Source: an uncultured Clostridia bacterium (GTDB taxonomy: Bacteria > Bacillota > Clostridia > Oscillospirales > Ruminococcaceae). From it: a DNA stretch of 5,065 nt. The notes beneath the pieces were generated by a model. That model saw nothing but the letters and a program-made list of their open reading frames with translations. It was not told the origin of the DNA and made no database searches. The stretch covers positions 1 to 5,065 of the forward strand of contig CAMEYZ010000159.1 in assembly GCA_945947715.1 (NCBI GenBank). The letters are read 5' to 3'. Shown piece by piece: positions 1 to 5,065 of this stretch (its first letter is position 1; each line of letters starts with the position of its first letter). Position numbers and translations under genes: made by a program.

Positions 1-1944
1 GGAGTGCTTTTCCATGTACTCGGTCATATCGATGCGGACGATGTTCTTTTCATCGTCGAAAAGTGCCTGTGCAAGAGCCTTTGCAAGCTCTGTCTTGCCG
101 ACGCCTGTGGGTCCCATGAACAGGAACGAACCCAGCGGACGGTTAGGATTCTGGATACCCGCACGGCTGCGGAGGATAGACTCCGTGACCTTGGTAACAG
201 CCTCGTCCTGACCGATAACTCTTTCGTGGAGGATATTTTCCAGCGACAGCAGCTTCTCGCGCTCGCCCTCCATAAGCTTTGTAACGGGGATACCTGTCCA
301 TCTGCCCACGATGCGGGCGATCTCCTCGTCGGTGACCTTGTCACGGAGCAGACTGTTTCCCTTGTTTTTCTCGGCGGTGTCCTCGGCTTCCTCCAGCTCC
401 TTGCGCAGCTGAGGAAGCTTGCCGTATTTCAGCTCTGCCAGCTTGTCAAGGTCGTAGCCACGCTCTGCGGAGGCTATCTCACCGTTGGTTTTTTCTATTT
501 CCTCACGGAGAGTCTGTATTCTTGCGATCGAGGTTTTCTCAGCCTCCCAGCCTGCCTTCATCTCGTTAAATTCTGCACGCAGGTCGGCAAGCTCCTTCTG
601 TGTTTCCGCAAGGTTTTCCTTTGAGAGCTTGTCATCCTCCTTTTTGAGAGCGGTTTCCTCGATCTCCTTCTGCATAATCCTGCGGGAGATATCGTCCAGC
701 TCGGTGGGCATGGAGTTCATCTCAGTGCGTATCAGCGCGCAGGCCTCGTCCACCAGGTCGATAGCCTTATCGGGCAGGAAACGGTCGGAAATATAACGGT
801 TTGACAGCACTGCTGCCGTGATAAGGGCGCTGTCCTGAATTTTTACGCCATGAAAGACCTCGTAGCGCTCCTTTAAGCCTCTGAGGATAGTGATAGTGTC
901 CTCGACAGTAGGCTCGGGGACCATTACGGGCTGGAAACGTCTTTCAAGAGCAGGGTCCTTTTCGATGTACTGATGATATTCATTCAGCGTGGTAGCACCG
1001 ATGCAGTGCAGCTCGCCCCGGGCAAGCATGGGCTTTAAAAGATTTCCCGCGTCCATTGCACCGTCAGTCTTGCCTGCGCCCACGATAGTGTGAAGCTCGT
1101 CTATAAAGAGGATTATCTTTCCTTCGGACTTCTTGACCTCGTTGAGGACAGCCTTCAGACGCTCTTCAAATTCGCCTCTGAACTTTGCGCCGGAAATAAG
1201 TGCGCCCATATCCAGCGAGAACAGCTTTCTGTCCTTAAGATTATCGGGGACGTCTCCGCGGACAATACGCTGTGCCAGTCCCTCGGCAATGGCAGTCTTT
1301 CCGACGCCGGGCTCGCCGATAAGAACAGGGTTATTCTTGGTCTTTCTGGAAAGTATGCGGATAACGTTTCTTATCTCGGTATCACGTCCGATAACAGGGT
1401 CCAGCTTGTTGTTCTTGGCAAGGGCAACAAGGTCCTGACCGTATTTTTTGAGAACGTCATAGGTATCCTCGGGGGAATCGTTGGTGACACGCTGATTTCC
1501 TCTGACCTCAGAAAGGGCCTTAAGGAACGCATTTTTATCTATGCCATAGGTTTTGAACAGCTTTTTGAGCTTGTCTGAACTGTCGGAAAGTATTCCCATG
1601 AAAAGATGCTCTACGGAAACATACTCGTCGCCCATGCGCTTTGCCTCTGCCTCTGCGGCGTTAAAGCAGCGCTCGCACTCGGTGGAGATGTATACGGTAT
1701 TCATATCCCTGCCGCTGCCCGTAACACGGGGAATTTCCTCGATAAGCTTTTCCGTCTGTGCCTTGATCGTATCAGGCTCAGCTCCCAGCTTTGAGATAAG
1801 CTGCGGGATAAGTCCGTTTTCCTGGTCGATAAGCGCGTACAGCATATGCTCAGGGGCGATATTCATGTTCTGATATTCGATAGCCTTGCTCTGGGCCGCT
1901 TCAACGGCTTCCAGTGATTTTTTTGTAAGTTTCTGCATATTCAT
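1..1944 (-). CDS. clpB: ATP-dependent chaperone ClpB, N-terminal 648 residues (3' end beyond window)
   Basis: ClpB is a cytosolic hexameric AAA+ disaggregase that threads aggregated proteins through its pore, working with DnaK/DnaJ/GrpE. Translation of the minus strand gives, in order: the Clp N-terminal repeats (about residues 1-150); the first AAA+ domain with Walker A GEPGVGKT (210-217), pore loop GAKFRGEFEERL (252-263), Walker B LFIDELH (D282/E283), sensor GATT, and arginine fingers ALERRF (R335/R336); a coiled-coil middle domain (about 405-525) with the ClpB signature RGYDLDKLAELKYG (495-508); and the start of the second AAA+ domain with RVIGQDEAV (575-583) and Walker A GPTGVGKT (611-618). 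The full middle domain separates ClpB from ClpA, ClpC and ClpE. The frame is open to position 1, ending in EYMEKHS. ClpB is usually about 860 residues, so roughly 210, including the second Walker B, are missing only because the window ends. Start ATG at 1944 has an ideal AGGAGG eight bases upstream; an in-frame ATG two codons later is less well placed. The pore aromatic is Phe255 where E. coli has Tyr. Confidence 0.97.
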   Translation of the reverse strand, partial: MNMQKLTKKSLEAVEAAQSKAIEYQNMNIAPEHMLYALIDQENGLIPQLISKLGAEPDTIKAQTEKLIEEIPRVTGSGRDMNTVYISTECERCFNAAEAEAKRMGDEYVSVEHLFMGILSDSSDKLKKLFKTYGIDKNAFLKALSEVRGNQRVTNDSPEDTYDVLKKYGQDLVALAKNNKLDPVIGRDTEIRNVIRILSRKTKNNPVLIGEPGVGKTAIAEGLAQRIVRGDVPDNLKDRKLFSLDMGALISGAKFRGEFEERLKAVLNEVKKSEGKIILFIDELHTIVGAGKTDGAMDAGNLLKPMLARGELHCIGATTLNEYHQYIEKDPALERRFQPVMVPEPTVEDTITILRGLKERYEVFHGVKIQDSALITAAVLSNRYISDRFLPDKAIDLVDEACALIRTEMNSMPTELDDISRRIMQKEIEETALKKEDDKLSKENLAETQKELADLRAEFNEMKAGWEAEKTSIARIQTLREEIEKTNGEIASAERGYDLDKLAELKYGKLPQLRKELEEAEDTAEKNKGNSLLRDKVTDEEIARIVGRWTGIPVTKLMEGEREKLLSLENILHERVIGQDEAVTKVTESILRSRAGIQNPNRPLGSFLFMGPTGVGKTELAKALAQALFDDEKNIVRIDMTEYMEKHS

Positions 1945-1952
1945 ATAGATGT

Positions 1953-1958
1953 CCTCCT
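1953..1958 (-). promoter_or_regulatory. Ribosome binding site of clpB
   Basis: On the minus strand AGGAGG is followed by eight bases (ACATCTAT) and then ATG at 1944. This perfect Shine-Dalgarno match fixes the start at 1944 over the in-frame ATG at 1938, for which the spacing would be 14 bases. Confidence 0.9.
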
Positions 1959-1964
1959 TTGTGA

Positions 1965-1979
1965 AGCTATTTTTTAGCT
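1965..1979 (-). promoter_or_regulatory. Small hairpin in the clpB leader, just upstream of the ribosome binding site
   Basis: The minus strand reads AGCTA-AAAAA-TAGCT, a perfect 5-bp stem with a five-A loop, ending six bases before the AGGAGG of clpB. As RNA it is AU-rich and weak, so it could melt with temperature and modulate translation, or it could be chance. It is too weak and lacks the GC-rich stem needed to be a terminator. Confidence 0.3.
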
Positions 1980-2011
1980 ATTTGCAATTATGTCCTTCTC
2001 TTTTGTCACCT

Positions 2012-2040
2012 ATTATGATAACACAAATAATTGAAAGAAA
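2012..2040 (-). promoter_or_regulatory. Possible clpB promoter (weak match)
   Basis: The best sigma-A-like -10 on the minus strand upstream of clpB is CATAAT (2017-2012) within TTATCATAATAGG. Seventeen bases upstream lies TTTCTT (2040-2035), a poor -35. If used, transcription would start around 2005 and give a leader of about 60 bases. No HrcA-binding CIRCE (TTAGCACTC-N9-GAGTGCTAA) and no CtsR heptad repeat (GGTCAAA type) is seen in 1945-2118. A weak -35 is compatible with a promoter that needs an activator, but this is inference. Confidence 0.3.
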
Positions 2041-2090
2041 AAGTACAGCATGGTAACAATTGATGAAATATTTGTGAAAAGTAATTGAAA
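2022..2090. repeat. Repeat cluster upstream of clpB: two TAATTGAAA copies plus an 8-bp inverted repeat
   Basis: TAATTGAAA occurs exactly twice, at 2028-2036 and 2082-2090, 54 bases apart, with a related CAATTGATGAAA at 2057-2068. CACAAATA (2022-2029) and TATTTGTG (2069-2076) form a perfect 8-bp inverted pair abutting or flanking these. The first copy overlaps the spacer of the possible clpB promoter. The cluster could be an operator array for clpB or simply the product of AT-rich sequence; no known binding motif is recognised. Confidence 0.3.
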
Positions 2091-2118
2091 CAACTAACAA
2101 TCAATAAATTTCAAGTGC

Positions 2119-3117
2119 CTACTCTTCGGGATAGGAAAATCCCCACTGCTCTCGGCAGCTGTCCATTATCTTCATAACAGCTACGGTGTCGCAATGCTTT
2201 ACCAGCGGGCTTTCCGTCAGTCCCTCTGAAAGGCATCTTATGGCTTCACGTATCTCGTATTCGTAGCCGTTGATGTCGTTCTGGTATTCAAAGCGGTCCA
2301 GCTTAACGCCGTTCTTGTCGTACAGCGTAACTCCGCAGGACCAGACAAATCCGCTGTCAAAGAGAATGAAGCCGTCAGTGCCCATGACCGAAGCAGAATT
2401 GTCCGAGGCTATCTGCATGCTTGCTGTAACAGACGCGTGCGAACCGTCTGCATAGGTCAGGTGGATAAGGTCGGTAAGGTCTATGCCCATATCGCCCATA
2501 ACTGCGGAGCTTGTGATATCGCAGGGATAGTTTCCGAGAAAATCTGCTGCAAGAGTCAGCGGATATACCGCCAGGTCAAGCAGAGAGCCTCCGCCGCAGT
2601 CCGGTCTGAAAAGTCTGCTGTTCATATCCACAGGGACGGTGTTGCAGAAATCCGCCTTGACAGCCCGCGGCTTTCCTATTCTGCCTGCGTTTACCCACTC
2701 CTTTGCTTTTAAGTAAGAGGGGCGGCATTTCAGCCACATGGCCTCCATAAAGAAAAGCCGCTTTTCCTGTGCAAGGGTGAGTATATCGTCCAGCTGCCAC
2801 TGATTAAGGGTCACAGATTTTTCGCAGAGGACATTCTTTCCCCTGCGCAGACAGAGCATCACATCATCATAGTGGCTGCTCATGGGAGTGGCTATGTATA
2901 CAATATCCACCTCGGGGTCGGCAGCAAGGAGCTCATAGCTGCCATAGGCCTTTTTAAAGCCGTACTGTGCGGCAAAGGCCTTGGCCTTCTCCTCGCTGCG
3001 TGAGGAGATCACGCACAGCTCGGCATCCTCGCATTTTGACAATGCGTCAGAGAATGTATGGGCAATAGCTCCCGTGCCGAATATCCCCCAGCGTATTTTT
3101 TTCATATATCCTACCAT
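2119..3117 (-). CDS. Gfo/Idh/MocA-family NAD(P)-dependent oxidoreductase (dihydrodiol-dehydrogenase-like)
   Basis: A complete 332-residue cytosolic protein ending in TAG at 2121-2119. The N-terminal Rossmann fold carries the dinucleotide-binding GIFGTGAIA (residues 11-19). The family's catalytic-lysine segment appears as NVLCEKS (95-101), with Ser101 where most members have Pro (EKP). FMEAMWLKCRP (123-133) and GGGSLLDLAVYP (175-186), with Tyr185 at the usual catalytic His/Tyr position, resemble the dimeric dihydrodiol dehydrogenase and glucose-fructose oxidoreductase branch; the length fits too. Such enzymes oxidise or reduce hydroxyl/keto groups of sugars, inositols or related compounds; the exact substrate cannot be read from sequence. 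Two starts are possible: ATG at 3117 (AAGGA four bases upstream) or in-frame ATG at 3105 (328 residues, starting MKKIRWG as in many relatives). It has its own strong promoter and is divergent from the sensor gene at 3327. clpB follows 174 bases downstream with no evident terminator between them. Confidence 0.93.
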   Translation of the reverse strand: MVGYMKKIRWGIFGTGAIAHTFSDALSKCEDAELCVISSRSEEKAKAFAAQYGFKKAYGSYELLAADPEVDIVYIATPMSSHYDDVMLCLRRGKNVLCEKSVTLNQWQLDDILTLAQEKRLFFMEAMWLKCRPSYLKAKEWVNAGRIGKPRAVKADFCNTVPVDMNSRLFRPDCGGGSLLDLAVYPLTLAADFLGNYPCDITSSAVMGDMGIDLTDLIHLTYADGSHASVTASMQIASDNSASVMGTDGFILFDSGFVWSCGVTLYDKNGVKLDRFEYQNDINGYEYEIREAIRCLSEGLTESPLVKHCDTVAVMKIMDSCREQWGFSYPEE

Positions 3118-3118
3118 T

Positions 3119-3127
3119 CCTTCCTTT
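3119..3127 (-). promoter_or_regulatory. Purine-rich ribosome binding region of the oxidoreductase gene
   Basis: The minus strand reads GGAAAAAGGAAGGA directly before ATG 3117. The upstream AAGGA sits about four bases from that ATG, rather close, and about 16 from the in-frame ATG at 3105. A second AGGA lies only three bases before 3105. Neither start has ideal spacing, so the choice between 332 and 328 residues stays open. Confidence 0.5.
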
Positions 3128-3150
3128 TTCCTGATTAATGCTATACTTCT

Positions 3151-3178
3151 ATTATATCATTTTGATAAAATAAGTCAA
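3151..3178 (-). promoter_or_regulatory. Sigma-A-type promoter of the oxidoreductase gene, extended -10
   Basis: On the minus strand the -35 is TTGACT (3178-3173, five of six consensus bases), then a 16-base spacer, then a perfect TATAAT (3156-3151) preceded by TGA, giving an extended -10. Transcription would begin around 3144, leaving a leader of about 27 bases before ATG 3117. Confidence 0.8.
3155..3167. promoter_or_regulatory. Inverted repeat overlapping the oxidoreductase promoter (possible operator)
   Basis: TATCA-TTT-TGATA is a perfect 5-bp-arm inverted repeat that covers the extended -10 and half of the spacer. A protein bound here would block RNA polymerase. Short AT-rich palindromes arise easily by chance, so this is only a candidate. 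Confidence 0.3.
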
Positions 3179-3185
3179 TATTTTT

Positions 3186-3199
3186 TGTACGCGCTAACG
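3186..3199. promoter_or_regulatory. cre-like sequence (CcpA / LacI-family operator type) between the divergent promoters
   Basis: TGTACGCGCTAACG matches 12 of 14 positions of the CcpA consensus TGWAANCGNTNWCA, with the central CG intact, and stands out as GC-rich within an AT-rich spacer. It lies just upstream of both -35 elements, a position suited to control of either gene. It could equally be an operator for another LacI-family regulator. Confidence 0.35.
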
Positions 3200-3235
3200 A
3201 AAATTTTAAATTATGGATTTTTTAACGACGGAAGC

Positions 3236-3264
3236 TTGAAATTTGCCGAAAAATATTGTATAAT
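3236..3264 (+). promoter_or_regulatory. Sigma-A-type promoter of the sensor gene
   Basis: TTGAAA (3236-3241) and a perfect TATAAT (3259-3264) are separated by the optimal 17 bases. AT-rich sequence immediately upstream (3200-3224) could act as an UP element. Expected transcription start is about 3271, giving a leader of about 55 bases before ATG 3327. Confidence 0.85.
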
Positions 3265-3272
3265 GTATACAA
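3256..3272. promoter_or_regulatory. 17-bp inverted repeat over the -10 of the sensor promoter (likely operator)
   Basis: TTGTATA-ATG-TATACAA has perfect 7-bp arms around a 3-base centre. It spans the whole TATAAT box and reaches the expected transcription start, the classical place for a repressor operator. The arms resemble the TTGTATACAA type of site bound by some GntR-family regulators, but no regulator gene is visible in this window to assign it to. Confidence 0.45.
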
Positions 3273-3307
3273 GTGAGTATTGCCCGTCATGTGTGTAAGA
3301 AATACGG

Positions 3308-3315
3308 AAAAGGAG
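3308..3315 (+). promoter_or_regulatory. Ribosome binding site of the sensor gene
   Basis: AAAAGGAG ends 11 bases before ATG 3327, a slightly long spacing. In-frame GTG codons at 3273 and 3291 lie upstream but have no ribosome binding site, and 3273 almost coincides with the predicted transcription start. The next in-frame ATG (3354) would cut into the first strand of the binding fold. Confidence 0.65.
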
Positions 3316-3326
3316 CTGTATCAGAA

Positions 3327-5065
3327 ATGGACAACAGACTTACAATCGGACTAATGATCCATCATCTTGTAAATGATTACTCCAGACCGATAGTAAAGGG
3401 TGCTTCTGAAGCTGCGGAAGATCTTGATGTCAATATAATCTTTTTCCCCGGAAGATCTCTGGGCGGTGGAGATTATTTTGACCATAAGCATACTGTATAT
3501 GAGTATCAGAACAATGTCCTGTATAATTATGTGAGCCCCGGGATACTTGACGGAGTGATAATTTCTGCCGCAACTATCGGACAGTTTATCTCCAACGAGG
3601 AATTCAAGGGGTTTGTTGACCAGTTTGAGGGAATGCCTGTGCTCACGCTTGAAAACGAGGTGAGAGGCTACCCCTGCTTAAGATACGGCAGCGACGGCAT
3701 TAAGCTGATTGTGAATCATCTTGTGTCCGAGCATAACTGTAAGAATATAGCCTTCGTCAGTGGACCGAAAAATAATAAGGACGCTCAGTCAAGATTACAG
3801 GCGTACCGCGAGGTTATGCTGGAAAATGATCTTGAATACGACGAGTCCATGATAGCTTATGGCAATTTTTCCGAATATTCCGAGCAGACAGTGCTGGACC
3901 TTCTCGATAACTGCGGAAAGAAGCTGGACGCTATCTGCTTTGCCAACGACCAGATGTGCATCGGCGGCTATAAGGCTGTCCGCAGCAGAGGTCTTGAACC
4001 GGGTAGGGATATCATCATAACAGGCTACGACGATTCTGAGGTGGCAATGAGCCTTATGCCTATGCTTACCACTGTCCGGGCAGATGCGTCCATTCTGGGC
4101 TATGCTGCTGTTGAGCGGCTCGTGAAGTGGATAAAAAGCGGCAACGCTCCCGCCAGCGAGGAGCTTCCGTCGGGACTTGTGATAAGAAGCTCCTGCGGCT
4201 GCGGCATGATATCCGGAGACAGCTCCAGACTTAGCACCATTGTGAAAAATATGTCCACCGAAGAGACTGCCCGCACTATCGTAAATATCCTTGCGGGAAC
4301 GGACGTCAGCACCAAGGGCAGACTTATTCGTGAAAGACTTTCCTCCTTCTTTGCCAATGTGTTCACCGCTTCGGCGGGGGGCGGAGACCTTCCTGAACAA
4401 AGGCTCATCGGTCAGTTTAAGGAGATATTGGATGATAATGTGAATATTATCAGCCATGACGTCATTCTCAATATGCTGGACGCGGCGGAGAAGATATGCA
4501 TGGACCTTGTGGGAAATATCCACTCCAAGCAGATAAAGATAATCCACATGTTCGAGCAGTTCAACCGCGCAGTTACCGATTTTATGCTGAGCTGGTTCTA
4601 TGTCCGCCAGGCGGACGATTCGCTGTGCACCTTCCTCATAAGCAATATCGCCAAGGATATGATCATGTTTATGGAGGACGAGGAGCAGTGCTTTAATTCC
4701 ATAACCAACAATCTTCACAGGATACATGTGCGCAGCTCATACATCTACGTGTATGAGAAGCCTATCATAAATCCTCCCAATTCCCAGTGGGACCAGCCCG
4801 AAAAGCTGTATCTCAAATCCTATCATGTGGGCGATATGCTCTACACGCCCAAGGGAGACGACCAGATAATCCCCTGGAAGGAATACGCAAACAACAGGTA
4901 TTCCCCCGAAAATACGAGACGCACGATGGTGCTGTCGCCGCTGTACAGCAACGAGGAGCAGTATGGTCTGATGCTCTGCGACCTGGACCCTGAGTATTTC
5001 CAGTTCGTTTATTCCACCGCGCCCCAGGTCTGCACGGCTATCAAGCTGACGGGACTTGTAAACCG
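3327..5065 (+). CDS. LacI-type substrate-binding sensor protein without DNA-binding domain, 5' part (continues past window)
   Basis: The frame is open from ATG 3327 to the edge (579 full codons, no stop). The protein starts directly with the first strand of a periplasmic-binding-like fold (NRLTIGLMIHHL); there is no helix-turn-helix, signal peptide or membrane segment, so it should act in the cytosol. Residues 5 to about 290 look like the LacI/GalR sensor domain: SRLQAYREVM (155-164), AICFANDQMCIGGYKAV (202-218), ITGYDDSEVAMSL (231-243), LTTVRAD (247-253). R156, N207/D208 and D235/D236 fall where this family contacts sugars. The domain closes with VIRSSCGCG (285-293), a cysteine-rich ending I associate with this sensor type when fused to signalling domains. 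Residues 300-460 appear mostly helical; 466-565 look beta-rich and may be GAF-like (SSYIYVYEKP, MVLSPLY, YGLMLCDLD). Known relatives often end in GGDEF, making cyclic di-GMP; AraC-type or kinase outputs are alternatives. The output domain here is outside the window. Confidence 0.88.
   Translation, partial: MDNRLTIGLMIHHLVNDYSRPIVKGASEAAEDLDVNIIFFPGRSLGGGDYFDHKHTVYEYQNNVLYNYVSPGILDGVIISAATIGQFISNEEFKGFVDQFEGMPVLTLENEVRGYPCLRYGSDGIKLIVNHLVSEHNCKNIAFVSGPKNNKDAQSRLQAYREVMLENDLEYDESMIAYGNFSEYSEQTVLDLLDNCGKKLDAICFANDQMCIGGYKAVRSRGLEPGRDIIITGYDDSEVAMSLMPMLTTVRADASILGYAAVERLVKWIKSGNAPASEELPSGLVIRSSCGCGMISGDSSRLSTIVKNMSTEETARTIVNILAGTDVSTKGRLIRERLSSFFANVFTASAGGGDLPEQRLIGQFKEILDDNVNIISHDVILNMLDAAEKICMDLVGNIHSKQIKIIHMFEQFNRAVTDFMLSWFYVRQADDSLCTFLISNIAKDMIMFMEDEEQCFNSITNNLHRIHVRSSYIYVYEKPIINPPNSQWDQPEKLYLKSYHVGDMLYTPKGDDQIIPWKEYANNRYSPENTRRTMVLSPLYSNEEQYGLMLCDLDPEYFQFVYSTAPQVCTAIKLTGLVN

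Noticed and set aside
4..624. A 206-codon open frame on the plus strand opposite clpB, and similar ones at 1090-1578 and 1553-1873.
   Set aside because: All lie antisense to the unmistakable ClpB reading frame and show no family motifs; they are codon-bias shadows.
2091..2118. A rho-independent terminator after the oxidoreductase gene.
   Set aside because: On the minus strand after the TAG there is only AT-rich sequence with no GC-rich stem followed by a T run; nothing supports a terminator here.
1945..2118. A CIRCE element or CtsR operator controlling clpB.
   Set aside because: Neither TTAGCACTC-N9-GAGTGCTAA nor tandem GGTCAAA-like heptads can be found on either strand of this spacer.
3273..3326. 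An in-frame upstream extension of the sensor from GTG 3273.
   Set aside because: GTG 3273 coincides nearly with the predicted transcription start and has no Shine-Dalgarno sequence. The extension (VSIARHVCKKYG...) is too short to hold a helix-turn-helix.
3289..3354. A 21-codon ATG frame (MCVRNTEKELYQ...) overlapping the start of the sensor gene, a possible leader peptide.
   Set aside because: No ribosome binding site precedes it, it overlaps the main start in another frame, and it lacks any repeated or regulatory codons. Chance is the simpler explanation.
3795..4727. A 310-codon open frame on the minus strand opposite the sensor gene.
   Set aside because: It lies wholly antisense to a frame with clear LacI-type motifs. 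Its own translation is rich in His and Ser with no recognisable motif, and it has no promoter or ribosome binding site. It is a shadow of the real gene.
1..5065. Mobile elements, CRISPR repeats, tRNA or rRNA genes, phage or defence-system genes.
   Set aside because: No transposase-like frame, terminal repeats, regularly spaced repeats or conserved RNA motifs were seen; the three genes fill nearly the whole window and are chromosomal in character.

Overview
The window looks like ordinary chromosomal DNA from a low-to-mid GC Firmicute. A Ruminococcus-like member of the Oscillospiraceae/Clostridia is my best guess. This rests on the moderate-GC genes with frequent ATA, AGA and CTT codons, the AT-rich spacers with sigma-A-type promoters, the strong AGGAGG ribosome binding site, and a cytoplasmic sugar-binding-protein-like sensor of a type common in those bacteria. 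The genus is an inference, not something the sequence proves.

Layout: three genes account for almost all of the window, and two of them run off its edges. (1) Positions 1-1944, minus strand: the first 648 residues of the disaggregase ClpB (N domain, first AAA+ domain, coiled-coil middle domain and the start of the second AAA+ domain); the C-terminus lies beyond position 1. (2) Positions 2119-3117, minus strand: a complete 332-residue Gfo/Idh/MocA-family NAD(P)-dependent oxidoreductase, closest in motifs to the dihydrodiol-dehydrogenase-like subgroup. (3) From 3327 to the right edge, plus strand: at least 579 residues of a LacI-type sugar-binding sensor with no DNA-binding domain, followed by a long helical region and a GAF-like region. 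By analogy with known architectures it probably continues into a signalling output domain such as GGDEF, but that part is outside the window.

The 209-base spacer between the oxidoreductase and the sensor (3118-3326) holds two divergent, near-consensus promoters. The minus-strand one has TTGACT, a 16-base spacer and an extended TGATATAAT. The plus-strand one has TTGAAA, a 17-base spacer and TATAAT. Each overlaps a short perfect inverted repeat, and a CcpA (cre)-like sequence lies between them. This suggests that the oxidoreductase and the sensor are regulated, perhaps jointly, in response to a sugar or other small metabolite; no repressor gene is visible here.

The 174-base spacer before clpB (1945-2118) has neither a recognisable CIRCE element nor a CtsR box, the usual Firmicute controls of clpB. 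It does have a repeated TAATTGAAA motif, a long-range inverted repeat and a small hairpin just upstream of the ribosome binding site. There is no clear terminator between the oxidoreductase and clpB, so some read-through is possible. I saw no mobile element, CRISPR array, tRNA or rRNA, and nothing that makes a convincing case for a new multi-gene system.
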